Assembly: GCA_003244125.1 (NCBI GenBank)
Contig: QHBL01000235.1
Coordinates: forward strand, 1-18,571
From: Chthoniobacterales bacterium
GTDB taxonomy: Bacteria > Verrucomicrobiota > Verrucomicrobiae > Chthoniobacterales > UBA10450
DNA: 18,571 nt
Direction of reading: 5' to 3'
The notes under the pieces were generated by a model. That model was given only the letters and a program-made list of their open reading frames with translations. It was not told where the DNA came from and did no database searches. The position numbers and the translations under genes were made by a program. Of the stretch, positions 6,960 to 14,858 are shown in pieces. Positions within the stretch are counted from its first letter, which is position 1. The number at the start of each line of letters is the position of its first letter.

Positions 6960-8261
6960 ATGCCTGAAATCACCATGCCCAAGCTCAGCGACACGATGAC
7001 CGAGGGCACACTCGTCGCCTGGAAAAAGAAGAAGGGCGATAAGGTCACGGCTGGAGAAGTCCTCGCGGAAATCGAGACGGACAAGGCGACGATGGAATGG
7101 GAGTCGCCGGAGGAAGGGACGCTAAGCGAGATCTTCGTCGACGAAGGAGGCAAGGTGGAAGTCGGGCAAAAGATCGCCTTCATCGGCGAACCGGGAGAAG
7201 CGGCGCCGACACCGTCGAAAAAAGAGGAACCGAAAGCCGAAACGGAAAAGCCCGCGTCCGCCCAGGCGAAAGAGCCGGAAACCGCGCCGCCAGAAACACC
7301 GGAGGGACGAGCGCCGTCTCGTCCCCATTCTCAATCTCCCGCGTCACGTGAAAAAGAAGGCGGCGAGTCCAGAATAAAAGCTTCGCCCGTCGCGCGCCGC
7401 CTGGCCGGAGAGCTCGGCGTGGATTTATCGACGCTAAAAGGAACCGGGCCCGAAGGCCGCGTCACCGAAAGCGATGTCCGCGCCGCGGCGAAATCTGTTG
7501 CCCCGGCCCCCGGCCCCCCCTCGCCGCAACCGGAGAAAGCGACGAAGCCACCTTCGGTGCCAGCCGGCCAGGGCACGCGCATCCAACTCTCCGGCATGCG
7601 CAAAGGCATCGCGGAACGGCTCACGCAGAGCAAAGGTCCGGTCCCGCATTTTTATCTCAATATCGACATCGACGCCGGACCACTGATGGAGGCGCGCGCC
7701 GAGCTTAAAGCCGCCGGCGAAGATTCGGATACGGCGAAAATCACGGTCAACGATTTCGTCATGAAAGCTGCCGTCATGGCAGCAGTGAAGGTGCCGAAGG
7801 CGAATGCTTCCTTCGAAGGCGACAACATCGTGCAGTTCGCCGACGTCGATCTCGGCATCGCCGTCGCCATCGAAGAGGGTCTGCTCACGCCGGTGATTCG
7901 CGCCGCCCAGAACAAATCGCTGCGCGAGATCAGCACACTCGCGAAAGACCTTGCCGGCCGCGCGCGCAACAAGCGGATGAAGCCGGAGGAATTTCAGGGT
8001 GGCAGCTTTACCGTCTCGAATCTCGGAGGCATGGGCATCGATTCATTCAGCGCCATCATCAATCCGCCGCAAGGCTTCATCCTCGCGGTCGGTGCGATCC
8101 GCAAAGTACCCGTCATCGACAACTGTGATCAGATCGCGGTTGGGCATCGTATGTCGATCTGGATGAGCTGCGATCATCGCGTCATCGATGGCGCGCTCGG
8201 CGCGCAATACCTGAAAGAACTGCGCCATTTGCTGGAAAATCCGGCCCTGTTGCTGGTTTGA
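6960..8261 (+). CDS. pdhC: Dihydrolipoamide acetyltransferase, PDH E2 component
   Basis: The 433-residue product is the structural core of the pyruvate dehydrogenase complex and transfers acetyl groups from lipoate to CoA. It has one lipoyl domain (residues 1-78) with the lipoylated K42 in 'EIETDKATMEWES'. An Ala/Pro/Glu-rich hinge (80-135) comes next. The E1/E3-binding domain (~138-177) contains 'ASPVARRLAGELGVDL' and 'GTGPEGRVTESDV'. A second hinge leads to the catalytic domain (~205-433), with 'HRVIDG' supplying H406 and D410. The residues around K42 and the start 'MPKLSDTMTEGTLVAW' are of PDH type. E3 is absent from the window, so lpd must lie elsewhere. The gene ends 11 bp from the 3' end of the convergent minus-strand gene, leaving little room for a terminator. 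Confidence 0.94.
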   Translation: MPEITMPKLSDTMTEGTLVAWKKKKGDKVTAGEVLAEIETDKATMEWESPEEGTLSEIFVDEGGKVEVGQKIAFIGEPGEAAPTPSKKEEPKAETEKPASAQAKEPETAPPETPEGRAPSRPHSQSPASREKEGGESRIKASPVARRLAGELGVDLSTLKGTGPEGRVTESDVRAAAKSVAPAPGPPSPQPEKATKPPSVPAGQGTRIQLSGMRKGIAERLTQSKGPVPHFYLNIDIDAGPLMEARAELKAAGEDSDTAKITVNDFVMKAAVMAAVKVPKANASFEGDNIVQFADVDLGIAVAIEEGLLTPVIRAAQNKSLREISTLAKDLAGRARNKRMKPEEFQGGSFTVSNLGGMGIDSFSAIINPPQGFILAVGAIRKVPVIDNCDQIAVGHRMSIWMSCDHRVIDGALGAQYLKELRHLLENPALLLV

Positions 8262-8272
8262 AGGCTCCGAGG

Positions 8273-9346
8273 CTACGTCAGCGTTTTCTCCAGCAGATAA
8301 AGGTAGAGAATTGCCATCGCGTCGGTGGTCGTGCCGAAGGTGTTGTCGTATTCCGCGGTTAGTTGATAGCGGTGATCGCGGCGGATCGGAATTCCGTCGA
8401 TGGATTTGAGCTCGTCCACGTGGGCAACACCGAGCCGGTCTGGCAAGTCGCGAGATGTGAGCCGGACAATCGTCTGGCCGGTGGTGAGATCGCGCAATTC
8501 CATCCCGCGGGCGAACGGATGCACGTGAATGGTGGCGTAATGGATGGTGGTGTCGAAAGGAAGGTTGAGCTGCGGCGTTATCTCGGTGGTGTAAAGGTGA
8601 TGACCGGGAGGAACACTCCAGTGCGCGGTGAGGCCTGCGCCTGAGCTACCGACGGTGGAAACGGCTGAGAGATTAACGCGGCACGAATCAGCGCAGCCTG
8701 CGCCCACGTGATGGGATTCCGACATGGTGCTGCTCGTCGCCGGCGCCTCGCCTTGCGGTTGCAGAACGTAGAGCGCCCGCCGGAACAATGCTTTCGTCGG
8801 AGCGCCCGGCTCGCTCGCAGCGATTGTGTGCACTTTGCTCCGCAGCCGCACATCGACCGTTCGGTCCGGAACGTTGAGGTTCAAAGACATCGTCACATAA
8901 TCCAGCGGCTCGTCGGCCGGCACTGGAATACCGAACCCTTTCGGCAATTCGATGGACATCCGGCCCGGCACCAGGGTGAAGAGGCGCCAATCGAGATGAG
9001 TTTTCCCGCCGAAGCGCTGGTTGTATTGCGCCGGTCCGGGACCGTGCTCGGTCAGCGTCAGATTGGAATGGCAGAAAAATTCCTGCGAGATCGGCCTCAG
9101 CTCTTTCGCGCTAACGACCTCTGTTTCAATTCCAGTGACCCACTGCAAGGCGCACCTCTGATTTCCAATTTTGACGGCGCTCGCGATGGAAAACGGCCCT
9201 TCCATCGAGTGGTAAATTTTGTCGAGGCGGTAAGAGTCCGAGACCAACTCAACCGAGCGCTTCGGTTCATCAGAGCGCGTCAGCGAGTATAGCGCCGGAG
9301 CGGCGAGCAGAGCGGCGAGGCCGAGGAGTACGACGGGGCGCTTCAT
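8273..9346 (-). CDS. Secreted protein resembling the PHM copper type II monooxygenase fold, CuH site apparently degenerate
   Basis: The ATG at 9346 is chosen because it opens a signal peptide (MKRPVVLLGLAALLAAPALY); the frame extends to 9574 without protein-like sequence. The 357-residue product is best read by comparison with peptidylglycine alpha-hydroxylating monooxygenase (PHM), recalled from memory. 'LPKGFGIPVP....YVTMSLNLNVPD' (135-161) resembles the PHM stretch 'LPKGVGF....YFVLQVHYGD'. H274-V-H276 corresponds to the CuM pair H242/H244. 'GTTTDAMAILYLYLLEK' (338-354) resembles 'GTSSDEMCNLYIMYYME', placing M344 at CuM ligand M314; the H-to-M spacing is 68 residues here and 70 in PHM. The position of CuH ligand H172 is Asn158, and only H93 (EFFCHSNL) stands near the H107/H108 site. 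A monooxygenase role is therefore doubtful; copper binding or a structural role is possible. Confidence 0.6.
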   Translation of the reverse strand: MKRPVVLLGLAALLAAPALYSLTRSDEPKRSVELVSDSYRLDKIYHSMEGPFSIASAVKIGNQRCALQWVTGIETEVVSAKELRPISQEFFCHSNLTLTEHGPGPAQYNQRFGGKTHLDWRLFTLVPGRMSIELPKGFGIPVPADEPLDYVTMSLNLNVPDRTVDVRLRSKVHTIAASEPGAPTKALFRRALYVLQPQGEAPATSSTMSESHHVGAGCADSCRVNLSAVSTVGSSGAGLTAHWSVPPGHHLYTTEITPQLNLPFDTTIHYATIHVHPFARGMELRDLTTGQTIVRLTSRDLPDRLGVAHVDELKSIDGIPIRRDHRYQLTAEYDNTFGTTTDAMAILYLYLLEKTLT

Positions 9347-9492
9347 TGATATTTTCGGAGCAATCGATGTGCCTGAGGTAAGACGAGCGGCACGCAGTTC
9401 ATATTGTTCGATTTGTTCGCAATTCCCCGCGCAGATCGTGCTACAGGGACATAGCTGAAAGCCGCATTGCGCGCGCGAATGCGACGTGCACA

Positions 9493-9807
9493 ATGCCTGC
9501 AATGGCGAACAATCTGCGCATTGGCTCCTTTGCAGCGCATTCCGCGCGCGGGCTCGTTCGTGATCCAACGACACGGCGCTGGACGATGTTCGTCACCCTG
9601 CTCGCAGCCATGTTCATGCTTTTTGCCGGCAGCACTTTCGTGCAGATTAACCCGCGCGAGCACCCGGCGTGGTTCATTCTGTTCTGGCTGGCGTGCGCGT
9701 GGCTGACGTTGACGGCGCTGCTGCTGGCGCTCTTCGATCTGCTCATCGCCCGAGCGCAATCCCGGGCCGAACGCAGACGGCTTCGCGAAACACTCCAAGA
9801 GAAGTGA
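9493..9807 (+). CDS. Small two-helix membrane protein upstream of dGTPase
   Basis: The 104-residue product has about 30 hydrophilic residues, then two membrane helices (MFVTLLAAMFMLFAGSTFV and WFILFWLACAWLTLTALLLA) joined by a short loop with 'NPREHP', and a basic C-terminal tail (RAQSRAERRRLRETLQEK). I do not recognise a characterised family. It is probably a real gene because of its clear helix pattern and because its TGA overlaps the GTG start of the next gene by 4 bases, a common sign of translational coupling. The start is uncertain: ATG at 9493 or 9502 gives the full hydrophilic N-terminus, while ATG at 9586 would start at the first helix. It is divergent from the PHM-like gene, with 146 bp between them. 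Confidence 0.65.
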   Translation: MPAMANNLRIGSFAAHSARGLVRDPTTRRWTMFVTLLAAMFMLFAGSTFVQINPREHPAWFILFWLACAWLTLTALLLALFDLLIARAQSRAERRRLRETLQEK

Positions 9808-10877
9808 ACGCGTTCAAAACGCGCGCGGAGATGGAAGCCGATGAAGCGCGGCTGCTTGCGTCGTTCGCGCAGAAATCCGGTGAATCGCGCGGCCGCAAGT
9901 TCCCGGAGCCGAGTCATGAATATCGCACCGAGTTTCAACGTGACCGCGCGCGCATCATTCACTCACGCGCGTTTCGCCGGCTGGAATACAAGACGCAGGT
10001 TTTCCTTAACGGCACCGGCGATCATCTGCGCACGCGATTGACTCACACCATCGAGGTGGCGTCGATCAGCCGCACCATCGCGCGAGCCTTGCGCTTGAAT
10101 GAAGATTTGGCCGAAGCAATCGCGCTCGCGCACGATCTGGGGCACGCGCCGTTCGGTCATTCGGGTGAAGAGATGCTGGCCGAGTGCATGCGCGAATTTG
10201 GTGGCTTCGAGCACAACCGCCAGAGCTTGCGCGTGGTCGAGTTACTCGAAAATCCGTATCCAAGTTTCGCAGGGCTCAACCTGACGGCGGAGGTGCGCGA
10301 AGGATTGCAGAAGAGCGCATTGAGCTCGTTTGAAGCGCGAGTGGCCGATCTTGCCGACGAGATCACCTACTACAGTCACGATCTCGATGACGCGGTTGAT
10401 TTTGAAATCCTGAGTTTCGCGCAACTGGAGGAGGTCTCGGTTTGGAAATGGAGCACCGAGGCTGTGCGCGCGAAGTTTCCCGAGATACGCGAACCGCAGC
10501 TGCACAAATTAATCATTCGCGAGATCATCGATCGGCAAGTGCGGGATGTCGTTGCGACAAGCGCAACCAAACTGCGCGGCACGCCCGCGGCGAAGGAAAA
10601 GCTCATCACTTACAGCGACGACCTGGCCGACGCGAACGGCGAGCTGCGGAAGTTTCTCTACGCGAATGTCTATTATCATCCGCGCGTGGCGGAGGTGAAC
10701 CGACGCGCGTGTGAGATGCTGCGCGAAGTGTTCGAGGCTTACTTGGGGAAGCCGGAGCGGCTAGGCGAAGGCGCGGTGCGGCGGATCGAGACGGAAGGAT
10801 TGCCGCGCGCAGTCTGCGATTATGTGGCGGGAATGACCGATCGATATTTGATGGAAGAGTTTGAGACGGCGCGTTAG
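9804..10877 (+). CDS. dgt: dGTPase-like HD-domain triphosphohydrolase
   Basis: The predicted reaction is hydrolysis of dGTP or other dNTPs to the nucleoside and triphosphate, acting in dNTP pool control. The GTG at 9804 is preferred: it overlaps the upstream stop (GTGA), and the family-typical N-terminus follows; ATG 9831 is an alternative. From the GTG the protein has 357 residues. 'SRGRKFPEPSHEYRTEFQRD' and 'SRAFRRLEYKTQVF' are characteristic of the Dgt-like family. HD-domain metal ligands are H81 (LTHTIEV), H110-D111 (AHDLGHAPFGH) and D185 (ADEITYYSHDLDD). The shorter length fits the 'dGTPase-like' subfamily, not the ~500-residue E. coli Dgt, so substrate preference is open. Its stop TAG lies inside palindromic repeat copy B. 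Confidence 0.88.
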   Translation: MNAFKTRAEMEADEARLLASFAQKSGESRGRKFPEPSHEYRTEFQRDRARIIHSRAFRRLEYKTQVFLNGTGDHLRTRLTHTIEVASISRTIARALRLNEDLAEAIALAHDLGHAPFGHSGEEMLAECMREFGGFEHNRQSLRVVELLENPYPSFAGLNLTAEVREGLQKSALSSFEARVADLADEITYYSHDLDDAVDFEILSFAQLEEVSVWKWSTEAVRAKFPEIREPQLHKLIIREIIDRQVRDVVATSATKLRGTPAAKEKLITYSDDLADANGELRKFLYANVYYHPRVAEVNRRACEMLREVFEAYLGKPERLGEGAVRRIETEGLPRAVCDYVAGMTDRYLMEEFETAR

Positions 10878-10970
10878 CCGCTTCGCTGTGCAAGCGCGGG
10901 GCGACGGGATTGCAGCAGGTCGCGTGTTGGCGGCGTCCTTGCTCGCGTCGCCCACAGGGCGACGGCTAGA
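10874..10970 (-). repeat. Palindromic repeat family 1, copy B (inverted)
   Basis: The left end TTAGCCGCTTCGCTGTGC is the reverse complement of the right arm of copy A, and the right end CGTCGCCCACAGGGCGACGG, then CTA, is the reverse complement of A's left arm. This copy is therefore in the opposite orientation. Its first bases provide the dgt stop codon TAG (10875-10877). Confidence 0.78.
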
Positions 10971-11054
10971 GGGCGCATCCCTCCGCTAGCCCGGCCAAAT
11001 CGCTCTTGTCATCGCAATCGCTCCCGCTAAGCTTCCCGCTCCATCGGAGTCCGC

Positions 11055-11519
11055 ATGGCCCTGGCTGAGCTTCTTTCCCCAGACCAAATCATTCCCGAGA
11101 TGAAGGCGACGCAGCGCTGGGACGCCATCGTCGAGCTGATGGATTTGCTCGTGGCGCGCGGGCAGATCAAACCCGAAGATCGCGACGGCATTCTCGCCGC
11201 ACTCAAGCAGCGCGAGGAAACGATGAGCACTGGCATCGGTTTTGGAATTGCGATCCCGCATTGTTCATCGGACCGGCTGGACAAGGTCGTCGCCGCATTT
11301 GGCCGGTCGAGCAAAGGCATCGAGTTCGACGCGCTCGATAATGCGCCGGTGAAATTCGTGGTGCTCTTCGTGGTGCCGAAGAACCAATTTCAAACACATC
11401 TTCGCACGCTCGCTTCCATCGCGAAATTTTTGAACGACCGCAGCGTGCGCGATCAGCTGGCGAGCGCTGATTCGGCCGATGCGATCATCAAGATTTTTCG
11501 CGAGCGCGCACCAGCGTAG
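11055..11519 (+). CDS. PTS EIIA domain protein, PtsN/fructose type
   Basis: The 154-residue cytoplasmic protein is a stand-alone EIIA domain of the fructose/mannitol/nitrogen class. The phosphorylated histidine is H69 in 'GIGFGIAIPHCSSDRLDKV', matching the family signature. 'PVKFVVLFVVPKNQFQTHLRTLA' and 'SIAKFLNDRSVRDQL' are the usual C-terminal features. No EIIB, EIIC, HPr or EI gene is nearby, so a regulatory PtsN-like role is more likely than sugar uptake. It lies between repeat copies B and C, flanked by dgt and argS, with no clear operon partner. The ATG at 11055 fits the family start 'LAELLSPDQII'; no strong SD is seen. Confidence 0.85.
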   Translation: MALAELLSPDQIIPEMKATQRWDAIVELMDLLVARGQIKPEDRDGILAALKQREETMSTGIGFGIAIPHCSSDRLDKVVAAFGRSSKGIEFDALDNAPVKFVVLFVVPKNQFQTHLRTLASIAKFLNDRSVRDQLASADSADAIIKIFRERAPA

Positions 11520-11520
11520 C

Positions 11521-11631
11521 TGTAGCCGGCACCCTGTAGCCGCCGCGCTGTTTGCGACGCGAGAAGAGGCTCCGTGATCTGTTGTCTGTAGCGGCACGCA
11601 ACATCTCGCTTCGCGCAGCGAAGCGGCTACA
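11521..11631 (+). repeat. Palindromic repeat family 1, copy C, with an extra partial unit
   Basis: The core element at 11535-11631 is 97 bp. It starts TGTAGCCGCCGCGCTG, has an internal TGTAGCGGC at 11587 and ends GCGCAGCGAAGCGGCTACA, in the same orientation as copy A. A partial repeat start (TGTAGCCGGCACCC) precedes it at 11521, just after the EIIA stop at 11517-11519. It ends 15 bp before argS, so it occupies the argS leader. Confidence 0.8.
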
Positions 11632-11646
11632 GTCGCGTTTTTTGAA

Positions 11647-13353
11647 ATGCAAACGTTCCAGTCGCTGCTCACAGTCAAGCTGTCCGATGCGCTGAACGCC
11701 GCTGGTCTGCCGCAGGCGGCCGACGTCACGCCGGCGACTGATCCGCGCTTCGGCGATTATCAAACCAACGCGGCGCTGGTGCTGGGAAAACAGCGCGGGG
11801 AAAATCCGCGGAAGGTTGCTGAAACGATCATCGGCCATTTCGATGCTGGCGAATTAACGACGGTTCCTAGCATTGCTGGTCCAGGATTTATTAACTTCAC
11901 GCTCAAGCGCGAGGCAGTGGAGAAACAAGTTGCCGAGTTACTGAGCGATCAACGGCTCGGGGTTCACAAACAAACACCAGCCAAGCACATCGTCATCGAT
12001 TTCGGCTCGCCCAATGTGGCCAAGCCGATGCACGTCGGCCATATCCGCAGCACTTTTCTCGGCGACGCACTCGCGCGCATCGCGGAGTTCCTCGGCCACG
12101 ACGTCATTCGCGATAATCATCTCGGCGATTGGGGCACGCAGTTCGGGATGGTCATTTACGGCTGGAAGCATTTGCTCGATCGCGATGCGCTCGAGCGCGA
12201 TCCCATCGCGGAGCTGGTGCGCATTTACAAGGAGACGAACGAACGCGCGAATCAGGACGAAGACGTGCGCGAGACGGTGCGGGCTGAGCTGGTCAAACTT
12301 CAGACCGGCGATCCGGAGAATTTCGCGATCTGGAAACAATGCGTCGATCTTTCGATGCAGGAGTTCGATCGCACTTATGCGCTGCTCGATATCCGGCACG
12401 ACATCGTCCGCGGAGAGAGTTTTTACAACGATCGCCTGCCGGGCGTGGTCGAGCGACTGCTGGCGAGCGGCATCGCCGAAGTGAGTGAAGGCGCGGTCTG
12501 CGTTTTCTTCCGCGATATACCTGAGCTGGCGGATAAGCCGTGCATCATTCGCAAACGCGATGGCGGATTCAATTATGCCACGAGTGATGTCGCGACGGTT
12601 GATTACCGCGTGAATGATCTGCGACGCGACACGCTTTGGTACGTGGTCGGCGCGCCGCAAACACTGCATTTCAAACAAATCTTCGCCATTGCGCGGCGCG
12701 AAGGTTTCGAGGCCGATTTCCGGCACATCACTTTCGGCAGCATTCTGGGCGAGGACCGCAAGCTCATGAAAACGCGCTCCGGCGAAAACGTGCCGCTGCG
12801 CGATGTGCTCGACGACGCGATCAATCGCGCCGGCAAAGTAATCGCCGAGAAAAATCCGGAGTTGGACGAATCGGAAGGAAACGAGATCGCCAGGTTTATC
12901 GGTATCGGCGCGATCAAGTACGCAGATCTCTCGCAGTACCGGATGACCGATTACATTTTCTCGTGGGATAGGATGCTATCGCTGCACGGGAATACCGCGC
13001 CGTATTTACAGAATGCGTACGTGCGCATCCGCTCGATCTTCCGGAAACTGGGCGCGTCATTTTCGCCGCCGGCTGAAACCAAACTCGACCAACCTGCTGA
13101 GCTCCAGCTGGCGAAGAAACTGTGCCAATTCGCCGAAGTCGTGCCGCAAGTGCTGAATGATTTCCGGCCCAATATCCTGGCGAATTACCTTTTCGAATTA
13201 GCCAACAATTTCCACGCCTTCTACGAAGCGTGTCCGGTTCTGAAGGTGGAGGAGCCGACACGTTCTTCACGCCTCGCTCTGTGTGATCTAACCGGACGCG
13301 TTCTCCAGCGCGGACTGATGCTCCTTGGGATTGGCGTGCCGGAGAGGATGTAG
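11647..13353 (+). CDS. argS: Arginyl-tRNA synthetase
   Basis: The 568-residue class I synthetase charges tRNA-Arg. The N-terminal Add-1 domain (1-~105) includes 'DYQTNAALVLGK' and 'IAGPGFINF'. The catalytic domain begins 'VIDFGSPNVAKPMHVGHIRS', with the HIGH-type motif H129-VGH-132, then 'LGDWGTQFGM'. 'FNYATSDVATVDYR' is a standard ArgRS segment. The KMSKS position reads K372-LMKTRSG, the normal relaxed form in this family. The DALR anticodon-binding domain ends 'YEACPVLKV', 'LCDLTGRVLQRGLMLLGIGVPERM', the normal C-terminus, so the gene is complete. The start at 11647 lies 15 bp after repeat copy C, so any leader is short or repeat-derived. Confidence 0.96.
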   Translation: MQTFQSLLTVKLSDALNAAGLPQAADVTPATDPRFGDYQTNAALVLGKQRGENPRKVAETIIGHFDAGELTTVPSIAGPGFINFTLKREAVEKQVAELLSDQRLGVHKQTPAKHIVIDFGSPNVAKPMHVGHIRSTFLGDALARIAEFLGHDVIRDNHLGDWGTQFGMVIYGWKHLLDRDALERDPIAELVRIYKETNERANQDEDVRETVRAELVKLQTGDPENFAIWKQCVDLSMQEFDRTYALLDIRHDIVRGESFYNDRLPGVVERLLASGIAEVSEGAVCVFFRDIPELADKPCIIRKRDGGFNYATSDVATVDYRVNDLRRDTLWYVVGAPQTLHFKQIFAIARREGFEADFRHITFGSILGEDRKLMKTRSGENVPLRDVLDDAINRAGKVIAEKNPELDESEGNEIARFIGIGAIKYADLSQYRMTDYIFSWDRMLSLHGNTAPYLQNAYVRIRSIFRKLGASFSPPAETKLDQPAELQLAKKLCQFAEVVPQVLNDFRPNILANYLFELANNFHAFYEACPVLKVEEPTRSSRLALCDLTGRVLQRGLMLLGIGVPERM

Positions 13354-13530
13354 CTTTAGACAATGGACGCCACTTCCTTGCCTTCGAAAGCGGCGCGCGC
13401 CGCAGCCGAGCGTTTCGCGGAGTGAAGGAACCCCGGAAAGGAGTTCTCGAACTACAATTGGAACCGTTCCCTTATAGTAGGTGGAAGTTTGGTAAAGCAG
13501 AAACCGGATGCCTTGCCGGCACCCTGACGA

Positions 13531-14734
13531 TCAATCAGCAAAGGGAATCGTGACGATGCGGCCACCGTTTTCGCTGACGTAGAGAGTGCCGGTCCTCTTG
13601 TCGAGCGTCATCGACGTGGGATGCGACAGGCAATCAGCGACTACGGTCGCCGGGCCAGCCGGGTCATCAAAGCGCAAGACCAATCCTGGCCCTTGGAAGA
13701 ATGGACCCGCTGAGGAAAACTGGAGCACCAGATAACTTGTTTTGCCCTCCTCTTTTAAAGGAAGAATGCCGATGGCGTCGGTCAGCCCGGTGATGAATCG
13801 GCTATTGCTTCCCGTCGTCGGGTCAACCTGATTGACGCTGGAAACGCCGGTGAGGAAGGGCGCGCCTCGGAAGAGGGCCACAAATAGCCGGTTTTGAAAA
13901 GAGGGCAATACCAGTGGGGACCGCCTGGATGAAGGGCCCGCCAAGGTTCGGGAAGAGCGGGTTCGCAATATTCGGGAATGTCACCAGCGGCGTGAAAGAC
14001 CTTGTCGCAAGATCAACTTCCCAGGTCAGGTTTCGGCCGCCATCAGTGACATAAAGTGAGTCATCGGCGAGCGCCAGACCAAACGGATTGGACAGCTGAA
14101 TGTTGTCCGGAAGCGTGGGCAGCGGAGCACGGATGAAATTTGGGAAATCAACGACTAGCCGGATTACGATAGTGTTGTTTGAGCTGTCGGATAGCGTTAC
14201 CGACTCGCAGCCGTTCGCCAGCGCTTGCTCGTTAGCAAACGTAAGGGTAAATCCGGTCGTAGTGTTCTCGGCCGCGGCACTGAAGTGAATGGCAAGGACC
14301 GAGCTGAAGAGCGGTGAGGAGGGTCCGTTCGGATTTACTAACGTCGCTCCGGGAAAGGGTCCGCCGATCCCAACATCGCCCGCTCCGATAGCGATGTACA
14401 AGGTACGCCCACGCATCGCGATGCCGACCGGGCCGGACGGATCGCCCACGTCGTTAATTCCAGAGGGTAAGCCTCCGAGGAGTGTGCGCCGGGCGCCGTT
14501 TGGCGCGACAATGGAAATGCGACCCGAGTGCGGCGCGGTGGTGCCGGTTTCGGAAACCAGCAGGTTACCCTGATTGGTCAGGGCCGTCCCGAGCGGGTTC
14601 CGCAACCCCGAAGCCAGGGTGGTGCATTGTTGTGTGTTTGTCTGACCGCCGAGCACGCTCGCTCCGCTGATGAGCGCGAACGAGAAGGCGAGGATAATTC
14701 CGATGGGGCTTTTATGTGTTTTTGTGCGTCTCAT
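13531..14734 (-). pseudogene. ScyD/ScyE-like secreted beta-propeller protein, interrupted by one frameshift
   Basis: From the ATG at 14734 the frame encodes a signal peptide (IGIILAFSFALISGASVLGG), then NHL/propeller-like repeats: 'LASGLRNPLGTALTNQGNLL', 'SGINDVGDPSGPVGIAM', 'SNPFGLALADDSLYVTDGG' and 'FIQAVPTGIAL'. The frame then breaks. At 13892-13900 (minus strand CTCTTTTCAAAACC) the correct continuation 'QNRLFVALFRGAPFLTGVSS' is in the frame entered by skipping one base. Removing one T gives 'PTGIALFQNRLFVALFRGAP' and a full ~400-residue protein ending '..LYVSENGGRIVTIPFAD'. The composition and repeat pattern match the ScyD/ScyE family of secreted proteins. Without correction the product stops early at 13823. 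The frameshift may be a real mutation, phase variation at a short homopolymer, or a sequencing error. The gene is divergent from the ECF sigma factor. Confidence 0.72.
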
Positions 14735-14811
14735 GATTTGTCTTTCAAACCCATAAACAAGAACGGCTGCGGAAACTGATCATCCGAAGCAAGAATTTTC
14801 GCGGGCAAGTT

Positions 14812-14841
14812 TTGACGGCGGGAAATCTTTTGAGGTATAAC
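14812..14841 (+). promoter_or_regulatory. Sigma70-type promoter of the ECF sigma factor-kinase genes
   Basis: TTGACG (14812-14817) and TATAAC (14836-14841) are separated by 18 bp. The predicted start of transcription falls around 14848, only about 10 bases before the ATG at 14859, so the leader would be very short and no SD is present. A housekeeping-type promoter suggests the sigma factor is not solely autoregulated. Confidence 0.6.
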
Positions 14842-14858
14842 AATCTTACGCGATCGTT

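Noticed and set aside
9347..9574. N-terminal extension of the PHM-like minus-strand gene to an ATG at 9574
   Set aside because: The added 76 residues are Cys/Arg-rich and not protein-like, and they would bury the clear signal peptide that starts at 9346.
9669..9803. Upstream ATG start for the dGTPase gene
   Set aside because: The extra 45 residues are an out-of-frame reading of the small membrane protein gene; the GTG overlap start at 9804 fits the family N-terminus.
13363..13553. Two tiny plus-strand frames after argS (ATG 13363, 20 codons; overlapping GTG 13422, 43 codons)
   Set aside because: They show a GTGA overlap, but there is no SD, no recognised family, and the second overlaps the 3' end of the ScyD-like gene. 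Conservation in relatives would be needed to accept them.
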